Assembly: GCA_947484245.1 (NCBI GenBank)
Contig: CANKOT010000148.1
Coordinates: forward strand, 1 to 5,597
Direction of reading: 5' to 3'
Length of the DNA: 5,597 bases
Source: Comamonadaceae bacterium
GTDB lineage: Bacteria; Pseudomonadota; Gammaproteobacteria; Burkholderiales; Burkholderiaceae
Made by a program: the position numbers and the translations under genes. Under the pieces are notes generated by a model. The model was not told where the DNA came from. It ran no database searches and saw nothing but the letters and a program-made list of their open reading frames with translations. Positions 1 to 5,597 of the stretch are shown in pieces (position 1 is the first letter of the stretch; every line of letters begins with the position of its first letter).

Positions 1-807
1 CCACCATGGCCTTTTTTCCAAATCGAGCGTTCTATGTTCAGGCAACGGCATGTCGTTAGGTTTGTACATGGCATTCCAAGGAGCCGGGCAATCAAAGGGG
101 TGATGCGGGTCAGGAAAAGAGGCCCAGGCAAAGAAAGGTTGTGAAGCATTTTTTTGCTTTTCCAAAATTGCCAAAGTGCGGTCAGCAACCCAGGTGCTGC
201 TGTGCCATTCAGCAGGCAAGCATGAGTCCCAAGTCTGAGCGGCGCCACTGCCCTGGGTTGATGAACTCTGCCATAAATCCAAAGCCTTTGGATGACTCAA
301 TAAAGCATGCTCAAACCGATGGATGGCAGGCGCATCGTCGGGTAAACGTGCACGGTGGAATTTACCCAATGCGGCCAACTCAACATGATCAAAACCCATG
401 TAGGGGCCCACCCAATCATCAGGGTAATTAGAAGCACTTTTTTTGCACTCCGGGGTACCTGTTGCTTTAAAAGTAATCTTCGAAGAGAAATGAGCCTTGC
501 CAACAAAAGATGTGGCATAACCGCTTCGAGCCAATGTGGCCGCCATACCTTGATCTCCCACACTTGGATTCAAGTCAACGCCGTTGTCCCATACGCCATT
601 TGTCAAAGGCAGCATGCCCGTCAAGATGGCTGCGCGAGCAGGTTGGCAAACAATACTTGGTGTAATGCAATTGGAAAACCGAGTGCCCGAACGCGCCAAT
701 TCATCTAGATTTGGCGTATGAAGCTTGCCATTTTCATAACCAATACAGTCAGCCCGTTGTTGATCAGTGGTGATGAAAAGAATATTGGGTCTTTGTTTCT
801 GGGTCAT
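1..807 (-). CDS. Type I sulfatase (formylglycine-dependent), N-terminal 269 residues, cut by window edge
   Basis: The open frame runs leftward from the ATG at 807-805 and leaves the window still open, giving 269 residues; whole family members are usually about 450-550. The sulfatase hallmarks are visible in order. A metal-binding Asp lies in TTDQQ (D15). C54-Q-P-A-R58 followed by T63-G64 is the CxPxR...TG signature, whose Cys is oxidised to formylglycine. GYATSFVGKAH (96-106) is the second signature, and FPDPHHPF lies at about 231-238. The family hydrolyses sulfate esters, and some members act on phosphonate or phosphate esters, so the substrate is open. The N-terminus is polar with no signal peptide, implying a cytosolic enzyme that needs imported substrate. 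This start is forced because an in-frame TGA lies at 831-829. No clear Shine-Dalgarno precedes it. The gap to the upstream dehydrogenase stop is 36 bases with no terminator, so co-transcription is likely. It does not look like choline sulfatase BetC. Confidence 0.93.
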   Translation of the reverse strand, partial: MTQKQRPNILFITTDQQRADCIGYENGKLHTPNLDELARSGTRFSNCITPSIVCQPARAAILTGMLPLTNGVWDNGVDLNPSVGDQGMAATLARSGYATSFVGKAHFSSKITFKATGTPECKKSASNYPDDWVGPYMGFDHVELAALGKFHRARLPDDAPAIHRFEHALLSHPKALDLWQSSSTQGSGAAQTWDSCLPAEWHSSTWVADRTLAILEKQKNASQPFFAWASFPDPHHPFDCPAPWNAMYKPNDMPLPEHRTLDLEKRPWW

Positions 808-843
808 CCGTATGCCTGAGAGTTTGTCAATTTTTTACTGGGC

Positions 844-2379
844 TTAAAGTTTGCCAATTTGAGGGATGGCGTGGCTATCAAGTGCAATGCAGACGTTGCG
901 AGTTTCCATGTAAAAGTCAAAACTCCAGTCGCCACCATCACGGCCTATGCCACTGTCTTTCATGCCGCCAAAGGGTGTCGATAAATTGCGCGAAATTTCA
1001 GTGTTAACCCAAACCATTCCAGACTGAAAAGACCTGGCCAATCGATGAGCACGCCCAACATCACCAGTCCAAAGGTACGTAGACAAGCCGTAACGGCTGT
1101 CGTTGGCTAGCGAGAGGGCATGCGATTCATCGTCAAAAGGTAAAACTGTCAGCACAGGACCAAAAACTTCTTGTTGAACGATGTCCATAGAAGGCGTGAC
1201 ACCAGTGACGATGGCGGGAGCAAACCAATTTCCTGCAGCGGGTAAATCGCCAATCATTGCGTTGACACCACCACAGTGCAGGGTGGCACCAGCCTGAACG
1301 GCATTTGCGCAATGTTCTTTGACTTTTGTAAGCTGCGTGCTGTGAATCAGTGGCCCCACTTCAGTGGCCGGATTAAAGGGGTTTCCCACTCGAATTTTCT
1401 CTGCACGTTGAATCAGGCGTTCTACAAATTGATCGTGTATGGAGCGTTGAACAAGAAGACGTGAGCCTGCATTGCAACGTTGACCGTTAAGGCTGAAAAT
1501 CATGAAAGTGACTGCATCAACGGCTCTGTCGATGTCTGCATCATCAAATACAAGGACAGGACTTTTACCGCCTAATTCAAAGTGAACGCGTTTCAGGCTG
1601 GCTGCGCCCTGCGCCATGATGCGAGAGCCTGTTTGTGTGCCGCCTACAAATGCAATGGCCTTGATACGGAGGTCTTGCGTCAGTGCGTTGCCAGCTTCAT
1701 GTCCCAATCCTTGAACAGTGTTCAAAACGCCGGCTGGCAATCCAGCATCACTTGCAATCTTGGCCAATAACGTGGCGGTCAGTGGACTCCATTCAGCAGG
1801 TTTGTGCACAACAGTGCAGCCGGCAGCCAGTGCAGGTGCAATTTTCCAAGTGGCCAGCATGAAAGGCATGTTCCATGGTGTGATGGCACCAATGGGTCCG
1901 ATGGGCTCGCGCATCGTGTAGTTCAGATGGGTCGGGGTGGGGTAACTGTGCCCATCACCCGCACGAGAGCACAAATCTGCAAAATAGCGAAAATTTTCAG
2001 CACCTCGGGTCGCTGTCTTTCCCGTAAATTTCAAAGGCTGTCCTGTATCTGCTGTTTCAATCAACGCAATTGATTCTGCATTGGCCTCAATGCGGTCGGC
2101 AATGGCATGCAGGACATCACGCCTTCTGTCTGCGGGCCACTGTCGCCAGCTTTCAAAAGCCTTTTCAGAAGACAGGCTGGCCATGTTGACATCTGCTTCG
2201 GTGCCCAGTGCAGTTTGATTCAGTTCTGAGTCATCGAAGGGTGATCGATTGGAAATCGTTGCTGAATCCTTTCGCACGTAGTTTTGTCCATCGATAAAGT
2301 GAGACAAAACAGGTTGACTTAGATCATCAATTAGAGCCTGAGCTGTCAAACGATTTTTTTGTGTAATGTCTGCGTTCAT
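844..2379 (-). CDS. NAD(P)-dependent aldehyde dehydrogenase, HpaE-like (5-carboxymethyl-2-hydroxymuconate semialdehyde dehydrogenase type)
   Basis: This complete 511-residue aldehyde dehydrogenase oxidises an aldehyde or semialdehyde to the acid with NAD(P)+ in the cytosol. All catalytic parts are visible: PWN with oxyanion Asn170, cofactor-binding Lys193 in HKPAEW, the nucleotide loop FVGGTQTG (244-251), general base Glu268 in FELGGKSP, nucleophile Cys302 in GQRCNAGSR, and Glu404 in QEVFGP. The C-terminus (NVCIALDSHAIPQIGKL) and the PFGGMKDSGIGRDGG stretch resemble HpaE, the dehydrogenase of homoprotocatechuate meta-cleavage, as I remember that family. HpaE is about 488 residues, so this one has a slightly longer N-terminus. 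No other hpa gene is in the window, so the real substrate may be a different semialdehyde. Its ATG overlaps the stop of the upstream binding-protein gene as ATGA, with a weak GGA about seven bases before it. That suggests translational coupling. The class is certain; the substrate is inference. Confidence 0.95.
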   Translation of the reverse strand: MNADITQKNRLTAQALIDDLSQPVLSHFIDGQNYVRKDSATISNRSPFDDSELNQTALGTEADVNMASLSSEKAFESWRQWPADRRRDVLHAIADRIEANAESIALIETADTGQPLKFTGKTATRGAENFRYFADLCSRAGDGHSYPTPTHLNYTMREPIGPIGAITPWNMPFMLATWKIAPALAAGCTVVHKPAEWSPLTATLLAKIASDAGLPAGVLNTVQGLGHEAGNALTQDLRIKAIAFVGGTQTGSRIMAQGAASLKRVHFELGGKSPVLVFDDADIDRAVDAVTFMIFSLNGQRCNAGSRLLVQRSIHDQFVERLIQRAEKIRVGNPFNPATEVGPLIHSTQLTKVKEHCANAVQAGATLHCGGVNAMIGDLPAAGNWFAPAIVTGVTPSMDIVQQEVFGPVLTVLPFDDESHALSLANDSRYGLSTYLWTGDVGRAHRLARSFQSGMVWVNTEISRNLSTPFGGMKDSGIGRDGGDWSFDFYMETRNVCIALDSHAIPQIGKL

Positions 2380-3404
2380 TGCAATTCCATTTTTCTACTT
2401 TTGATGACTTTTTCCCAGCGCCTTGAATCTGATTCAACTCGTTCGCGAAGTGCTTGTGAAGATCCCGGCATCGCTTCAATGCCAATTTTTGAGAGGCCTT
2501 GACGAAGCTCTTCTTCTTTCATGGTTTCACTGATCGCACGTGTCAACGTATTGAGCACATCGGAGGGCGTACCTTTAGGTGCAAAGATGCCAATCCAGCC
2601 TCCTACTTCAAAGTCAGCCAGCCCACTTTCGCTCACAGTCGGCAAATCTGGCGCAAGCGCTGTCCTTTTCCTGGTTGTAACCGCAAGGGCGCGCAAGGTT
2701 CCCGCTTGAATGTGTGGTTGAACCGCAGCCAACGCAGGAAACATGAGTTGTAATCGCATGCCCAGCAAATCAGTGATGGCAGGTGCCGCGCCCTTGTAGG
2801 CGGCATGAATCATGGTTGTGCCGGTCATGCTTTGGAATAATTCACCGGCCAGGTGAACGCTGGTTCCATAACCTGGAGAACCATAGTTGAGCTGAGCTTC
2901 ATTTGCTTTTGCATACGCAATCAACTCTTGCATATTCTTGACTGGAAGTTTTGTGGGCACCACAACTACGCCAGGAACATCTGCCACCAACATCACTGGT
3001 ATGAAATCACGTTCAAAAACATAGGGCATCTTGTTTTGAATGGCATTGCCAATGGCATTGCTCGCGCTCCCCATCAACAGTGTGTAGCCGTCTGGCGTTG
3101 AAGTGCCAACATAGGCGGTGCCAATGGTTGCACCTGCCCCAGCTCTGTTTTCAACCAGAACAGGCTGCCCTAAACGTTTTTGTAAGTTTGGGGCCATCAA
3201 ACGTACCGCACTGTCAGCGGCTCCACCAGGTGCAAAGGGCACCACAATTCGGATGGGTTTTTCTGGAAATGCCGCCTGTGAAAAGCTCACATACAAGAGT
3301 GCAGCGAGGCAGACAATGTGTTTAAAGCTCAATTGCGTTAAGGATTGAGCGCCAAGGCGTCTTGTTCCGTTAAGGTATTCAATCAATGAATTGCTACAGT
3401 TCAT
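2376..3404 (-). CDS. Bug/TctC-family periplasmic solute-binding protein (tripartite tricarboxylate transporter type)
   Basis: This 342-residue secreted binding protein would capture a small, usually carboxylated, solute in the periplasm. The N-terminus has an unusually long polar n-region (about 1-28, with RR at 15-16), a hydrophobic core (about 30-42) and a likely signal-peptidase site after SQA44 or A45. The mature part opens with the family pattern PEKPIRIVVPFAPGG (47-61). It then shows GQPVLVENRAGAGATIG (79-95), PDGYTLL (104-110), LNYGSPGYGTSVHLAGELF (172-190) and a C-terminal RRWEKVIKS segment, all typical of Bug proteins. It is the first gene of the leftward unit, and its stop overlaps the dehydrogenase start. 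No TctA/TctB membrane genes are seen, which is usual for the many orphan Bug genes of Burkholderiales. The ATG is preceded by a weak GAAG. A TTG at codon 25 would give a more ordinary signal peptide but has no Shine-Dalgarno. The ligand is unknown. Confidence 0.94.
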   Translation of the reverse strand: MNCSNSLIEYLNGTRRLGAQSLTQLSFKHIVCLAALLYVSFSQAAFPEKPIRIVVPFAPGGAADSAVRLMAPNLQKRLGQPVLVENRAGAGATIGTAYVGTSTPDGYTLLMGSASNAIGNAIQNKMPYVFERDFIPVMLVADVPGVVVVPTKLPVKNMQELIAYAKANEAQLNYGSPGYGTSVHLAGELFQSMTGTTMIHAAYKGAAPAITDLLGMRLQLMFPALAAVQPHIQAGTLRALAVTTRKRTALAPDLPTVSESGLADFEVGGWIGIFAPKGTPSDVLNTLTRAISETMKEEELRQGLSKIGIEAMPGSSQALRERVESDSRRWEKVIKSRKMELQ

Positions 3405-3427
3405 TTTTTCTTCAACTCAGTTCTATT

Positions 3428-3436
3428 AATCTGATT
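3428..3436. promoter_or_regulatory. AATCTGATT interrupted palindrome, left copy
   Basis: The site is AATC-T-GATT, a nine-base palindrome around one central base. The same site with the other central base (AATC-A-GATT) occurs at 3521-3529. This copy lies 24 bases before the binding-protein ATG, at or just after the expected transcription start of that unit, where a bound protein would interfere with transcription. It may be an operator half. The short length and the high AT content of the region mean it could be chance. Confidence 0.3.
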
Positions 3437-3440
3437 TTTC

Positions 3441-3469
3441 AATATAAAAATGTATGACAAATAAAACAA
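3441..3469 (-). promoter_or_regulatory. Candidate sigma-70-type promoter for the leftward operon
   Basis: On the minus strand, TTGTTT (3469-3464) is followed after 17 bases by TATATT (3446-3441). The -10 matches five of six consensus bases, while the -35 matches only three. Transcription would start near 3434, leaving a leader of about 30 bases before the ATG at 3404. A weak -35 fits a promoter that needs an activator such as the adjacent LysR protein. In DNA this AT-rich, such matches arise easily. Confidence 0.35.
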
Positions 3470-3470
3470 G

Positions 3471-3499
3471 TTGAAATATCTTATATATATATATAAAAT
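3471..3499 (+). promoter_or_regulatory. Candidate sigma-70-type promoter for lysR
   Basis: TTGAAA (3471-3476, five of six consensus bases) and TAAAAT (3494-3499, five of six) are separated by exactly 17 bases. This is the best promoter match in the region. Transcription would start near 3506, giving a leader of about 66 bases before the lysR ATG. Most of the spacer is TA repeat. The promoter lies wholly inside the 36-base inverted repeat, so a protein bound there would probably block it. That fits negative autoregulation, which is common for LysR genes. Confidence 0.5.
3482..3495. repeat. (TA)7 dinucleotide tract
   Basis: Seven uninterrupted TA units fill the middle of the 36-base inverted repeat. 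Twelve of the 14 bases lie inside the 17-base spacer of the candidate lysR promoter, and the last two are the first bases of its -10. Gain or loss of a unit would change the promoter spacing by two bases. The tract should also melt and bend easily. Confidence 0.85.
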
Positions 3500-3520
3500 T
3501 TCAACATATTCGTGGAATTT

Positions 3521-3529
3521 AATCAGATT
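3521..3529. promoter_or_regulatory. AATCAGATT interrupted palindrome, right copy
   Basis: This is the second copy of AATCWGATT, beginning 93 bases after the first (3428), or close to nine turns of the helix. It lies downstream of the candidate lysR promoter, in the lysR leader. Two sites on the same helix face that flank both promoters could support looping by one regulator. That is inference from spacing alone. Confidence 0.3.
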
Positions 3530-3571
3530 CATCCCCTCTTTTTTGCGTCTTGCCTTTAAAAGCGATCTCCC

Positions 3572-4504
3572 ATGTTCAATCCCAACCTGAAGCATTTGCG
3601 AATTTTTGTGGAAATAGCACGAAGAGGTAGTTTTCGAAATGCGGCAAATGCGCTTCACTTAAGTGAGCCTGCGACGAGTCAAGCGGTCACTCAATTGGAA
3701 TCTTTGTTGGGTGTCAAGTTGCTAGATAGAACGACCCGTAGTGTTCGAATCAGCGAGGCTGGGTCGGCTTTTTTAGCAGATGCAGAAAGATTGCTGGAGG
3801 GCTTGGATGACTCTGTTGCGGCGCTTAGAGAATTTGCCTCTTCAGGGCGAGGACGAGTGTCAATTGCATGTTTGTCTTCAGCGGTGTACAGGTTATTGCC
3901 ACCTGTATTGGCAGAAATGAAATTGCAATACCCAGGCATTGATGTGGTTTTTCTTGACGACAACATGCGAGGAATTTTGCAAAAAATTGACAAAGCAGAA
4001 TGTGATTTAGCAATTGTCAGCGAGGACTCATCCATTAAATTGGGACGGTCAATTCCGCTTTTGGTGGACACGTTTCAAGCTGTTTGCCGGCTCGATCATC
4101 CATTGGCAAAACGAAAAAAAATCACCGGCGCTGAACTGTCAAACTTTGAGATGATTTTGCTAAGGCGAGGGTCGGGAATTAGAGATGAATTGGACCGAGC
4201 GTTTGAAATCAATGGCATACAACTGAATGTCGTCAACGAAACAACACAGATTTTGACGCTGTTAGGACTGGTCGAGGCAGGATTGGGCGTCACTGTACTG
4301 CCTTCAATGCTTTGCCCAGATCCAGCTCACGGTACCGTGGCAGTCATACCCATTCAAAAACCGAGCGTTCAAAGAAAACTGGGATTGATATTTGCGACCG
4401 CCAGAGAGCCGTCTGCTGCTGCGAAATTGCTTGCGGATGTGGTACAAAGAACAGTAGCATCTACTGCGCTGAAAGTGCCCCCCGGGGTTTCCAAGCTTGT
4501 ATGA
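3572..4504 (+). CDS. LysR-family transcriptional regulator
   Basis: This complete 310-residue protein has the usual LysR length. The N-terminal winged helix-turn-helix covers about residues 5-64, with the typical LKHLRIFVEIARRGSFRNAA opening and the recognition stretch around LSEPATSQAVTQLE (30-43). A linker helix follows (about 66-90). The effector-binding domain covers about 92-295, with family landmarks such as DHPLAKRKKIT (175-185) and EAGLGVTVLPSM (235-246). It should be a cytosolic DNA-binding protein answering a small metabolite, and it probably controls the divergent binding-protein, dehydrogenase and sulfatase unit and itself. The ATG at 3572 is the first possible start, because an in-frame TAA lies at 3557-3559, and it places the helix-turn-helix where the family has it. 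Its Shine-Dalgarno is poor. The gene is lower in G+C than the dehydrogenase to the right: 21 of the 60 bases at 3961-4020. The effector is unknown. Confidence 0.95.
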   Translation: MFNPNLKHLRIFVEIARRGSFRNAANALHLSEPATSQAVTQLESLLGVKLLDRTTRSVRISEAGSAFLADAERLLEGLDDSVAALREFASSGRGRVSIACLSSAVYRLLPPVLAEMKLQYPGIDVVFLDDNMRGILQKIDKAECDLAIVSEDSSIKLGRSIPLLVDTFQAVCRLDHPLAKRKKITGAELSNFEMILLRRGSGIRDELDRAFEINGIQLNVVNETTQILTLLGLVEAGLGVTVLPSMLCPDPAHGTVAVIPIQKPSVQRKLGLIFATAREPSAAAKLLADVVQRTVASTALKVPPGVSKLV

Positions 4505-4633
4505 AATGACAACTGAATCAACCGATTATTTTTGTGTATCTTTTAGCACAATCCTTTGGCCCCTGGTTTAAGTCCTGGTGGGTCCATTAATTTAAAAGGG
4601 TACATACTAGAGGCATCTGCTAGCCCTACCGGC

Positions 4634-4647
4634 CAGTGATTTCACTG
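4634..4647. promoter_or_regulatory. CAGTGA-TT-TCACTG interrupted palindrome, possible operator
   Basis: Six-base arms match perfectly around a central TT, about 105 bases upstream of the dehydrogenase ATG. The shape suits a dimeric regulator. As RNA it could form only a five-base stem with an ATTT loop, and no run of T follows, so it is not a rho-independent terminator. No regulator gene for it is in the window other than the LysR protein. Confidence 0.4.
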
Positions 4648-4741
4648 ATATGTGTCATGGGTCGTTAAGGGAAGAGATGGGCTCGCAATTCTCTGACTTT
4701 CGATTCGAGGCTTGTTTCACGGAAAATACAAGATATTCAAT

Positions 4742-4747
4742 AAGGAG
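4742..4747 (+). promoter_or_regulatory. Strong Shine-Dalgarno AAGGAG
   Basis: AAGGAG lies five bases before the ATG at 4753 and fixes that start. It is the only consensus-quality ribosome-binding site in the window. The other genes have weak sites, which suggests higher translation of this dehydrogenase. Confidence 0.85.
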
Positions 4748-4752
4748 TAATC

Positions 4753-5597
4753 ATGATCTATCCAAATACGCAACTTTTCATCAACGGCCAATGGTGTGAT
4801 GCCGCTGCAGGCGAATCGCTTGCTGTTTTTAATCCCGCCACCGGTAAAGAAATTGGCCGGGTTGCACATGCCCGCATCCCTGATTTAGACCGTGCTTTGC
4901 AAGCTGCTCAAAAGGGCTTCGAAACATGGCGCGACATGCTGCCTGTTGAGCGCAACAAAATCATGCGCAAGGCCGCGGGTTTGATGCGCGAGCGAGCTGC
5001 CGACATTGCAGTCATGTTGACTCAAGAACAAGGCAAGCCACTGATGGAAGCCAAGGGTGAAGCGATGGCAGCAGCCGACATCATTGAATGGTTTGCCGAT
5101 GAAGGCATGCGTGTCTATGGCCGTATCGTGCCATCTCGCTTCAACCTCTCAGCACGGCAAATGGTGATCAAAGATCCGGTGGGGCCAGTTGCGGCCTTCA
5201 CGCCATGGAACTTTCCAATCAACCAAGTGGTTCGAAAAATGGCCGCCGCCCTAGCCTCAGGTTGCTCGATGATTGTCAAAGCACCCGAGGAAACGCCCGC
5301 AGCCCCCGCAGCGCTGATTCGCGCCTTTGCAGACGCAGGTTTGCCAGAGGGTGTTCTGGGCTTGGTCTATGGCACACCAGCTGAGATCTCTAACTACCTC
5401 ATCCCTCACCCCATCATCCGCAAGATCACCTTCACTGGTTCCACGCCTGTTGGCAAGCAACTGGCTGGATTGGCGGGTCAGCACATGAAACGTGTCACGA
5501 TGGAATTGGGCGGCCACGCGCCAGTGATCGTTGCCGAAGACGCAGACATTGCCCTTGCAGTGAAGTCGGCTGGGGCCGCTAAGTTTCGCAACGCTGG
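4753..5597 (+). CDS. Succinate-semialdehyde-dehydrogenase-like NAD(P)-dependent aldehyde dehydrogenase, N-terminal 281 residues, cut by window edge
   Basis: The frame opens at an ATG with a strong AAGGAG and is still open at the window end, giving 281 codons of an expected 480 or so. It is a cytosolic aldehyde dehydrogenase. Visible landmarks are LFINGQW (8-14), [10 protein letters not shown] (26-35), PWN with oxyanion Asn153, cofactor-binding Lys176 in [14 protein letters not shown] (227-234) and general base Glu251 in MELGGHAPV. The catalytic Cys would come a few residues past the edge. The overall style ([25 protein letters not shown]) matches proteins annotated as NAD-dependent succinate-semialdehyde dehydrogenase in Comamonadaceae. 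From sequence alone, glutarate-, ketoglutarate- or other semialdehydes are also possible. It belongs to a different subfamily from the dehydrogenase at 844-2379. It is clearly richer in G+C than lysR: 42 of the 60 bases at 5281-5340. It is probably its own transcription unit, given the 248-base gap. Confidence 0.93.
   Translation, partial: MIYPNTQLFINGQWCDAAAGESLAVFNPATGKEIGRVAHARIPDLDRALQAAQKGFETWRDMLPVERNKIMRKAAGLMRERAADIAVMLTQEQGKPLMEAKGEAMAAADIIEWFADEGMRVYGRIVPSRFNLSARQMVIKDPVGPVAAFTPWNFPINQVVRKMAAALASGCSMIVKAPEETPAAPAALIRAFADAGLPEGVLGLVYGTPAEISNYLIPHPIIRKITFTGSTPVGKQLAGLAGQHMKRVTMELGGHAPVIVAEDADIALAVKSAGAAKFRNA

Larger units (their letters stand above)
3470..3505. repeat. 36-base inverted repeat, GTTGAAAT ... 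ATTTCAAC, centred in the divergent region
   Basis: Perfect 8-base arms lie at 3470-3477 and 3498-3505, separated by 20 AT-rich bases. The centre (3487.5) is about 84 bases from each of the two divergent ATGs, so it sits at the midpoint of the intergenic region. Each arm carries TTGAAA pointing inward, a -35-like hexamer on each strand. It is a good candidate for a regulator site, a pair of overlapping promoters, or both. LysR sites usually carry a T-N11-A core with closer arms, so LysR binding is inferred only from position. Confidence 0.6.
3405..3571. promoter_or_regulatory. Divergent control region between the binding-protein operon and lysR
   Basis: These 167 bases separate the two outward-facing ATGs. 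By hand count, only 11 of the 60 bases at 3421-3480 and 14 of 60 at 3481-3540 are G or C, far below the flanking genes. The region must hold the promoters of both the leftward three-gene unit and the rightward lysR, the classic arrangement in which a LysR protein controls itself and its divergent target. It contains a 36-base inverted repeat at its midpoint, a (TA)7 tract, two AATCWGATT sites and candidate promoters on both strands, listed separately. A pyrimidine-rich stretch (about 3530-3556) leads into lysR. Confidence 0.8.
4505..4752. other. Intergenic stretch between lysR and the second aldehyde dehydrogenase
   Basis: These 248 bases contain no gene I can support. They must hold the end of the lysR transcript and probably the promoter of the downstream dehydrogenase. 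I find no good terminator; the only hairpin with following Ts near the lysR stop has a four-base stem. No -35/-10 pair with a good match and spacing was found. The notable elements are the interrupted palindrome at 4634-4647 and the Shine-Dalgarno at 4742-4747. Confidence 0.6.

Noticed and set aside
141..708. Plus- and minus-strand frames of 88-117 codons inside the sulfatase region
   Set aside because: They are out-of-frame shadows. The minus-strand frame 1-807 carries clear sulfatase motifs through the whole stretch.
825..830. TTGACA on the minus strand between the dehydrogenase and the sulfatase, as a -35 box
   Set aside because: The sequence 17 bases downstream is the sulfatase start (ATGACC), with no -10 match. 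It is probably chance.
3401..3658. 85-codon minus-strand frame across the divergent region
   Set aside because: It covers the AT-rich control region and the lysR start, and its product (Lys-, Tyr- and Ile-rich) reflects base composition rather than a protein.
3691..4071. 126-codon minus-strand frame within lysR
   Set aside because: It lies wholly inside the LysR gene on the opposite strand and shows no domain or ribosome site.
4478..4487. CCCCCCGGGG run near the end of lysR
   Set aside because: It encodes the Pro-Pro-Gly tail in frame and has no loop or T-run, so no separate function is supported.
4516..4533. AATC-AACC-GATT hairpin followed by A and five Ts just after lysR, as a terminator
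   Set aside because: The stem is only four base pairs, three of them A-T or T-A, too weak for a rho-independent terminator.
4564..4587. tRNA-like piece GGTTTAAGTCC...GGTCCA downstream of lysR
   Set aside because: The T-stem bases do not pair (CCTGG faces CCTGG) and no acceptor or anticodon arm is found upstream.
4677..4799. Forty-codon frame MGSQFSDF... preceded by GGGAAG, overlapping the start of the second dehydrogenase
   Set aside because: It overlaps a well-supported gene out of frame, has no recognisable features, and ends shortly after that gene's start. A leader peptide is possible but unsupported.

Overview
The window looks like chromosomal DNA of a betaproteobacterium, probably Burkholderiales of the Comamonadaceae type. 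The evidence is a Bug/TctC-type periplasmic solute-binding protein, a LysR regulator in a divergent arrangement, and a succinate-semialdehyde-dehydrogenase-like protein of a style common in that family. This is recognition from memory; no search was run. The window holds five protein genes, two of them cut by the window edges. I see no RNA gene, insertion sequence, CRISPR array or origin.

Positions 1-3404 (minus strand) form a compact three-gene unit read from right to left. It runs from a secreted solute-binding protein (2376-3404), through an HpaE-like aldehyde dehydrogenase whose ATG overlaps the previous stop as ATGA (844-2379), to a type I sulfatase beginning 36 bases further on and running off the left edge (1-807). 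Positions 3405-3571 are a very AT-rich 167-base divergent control region. It has a 36-base inverted repeat at its midpoint, a (TA)7 tract inside that repeat, and two copies of AATCWGATT. Positions 3572-4504 (plus) encode a LysR-type regulator, the obvious candidate to control the unit. Positions 4505-4752 are non-coding apart from a 14-base interrupted palindrome and a strong Shine-Dalgarno. Positions 4753-5597 (plus) are the first 281 codons of a second aldehyde dehydrogenase of the succinate-semialdehyde type, visibly more GC-rich than the cluster to its left.

The unit can be read as a small catabolic cassette. The binding protein would capture an organic anion, the sulfatase (no signal peptide, so probably cytosolic) would cleave a sulfate or related ester, and the aldehyde dehydrogenase would oxidise the resulting semialdehyde to an acid, under LysR control. 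The substrate cannot be read from the sequence. The most unusual point is the control region. The TA repeat forms most of the spacer of a good candidate promoter, so repeat-length changes could in principle switch the divergent transcripts.
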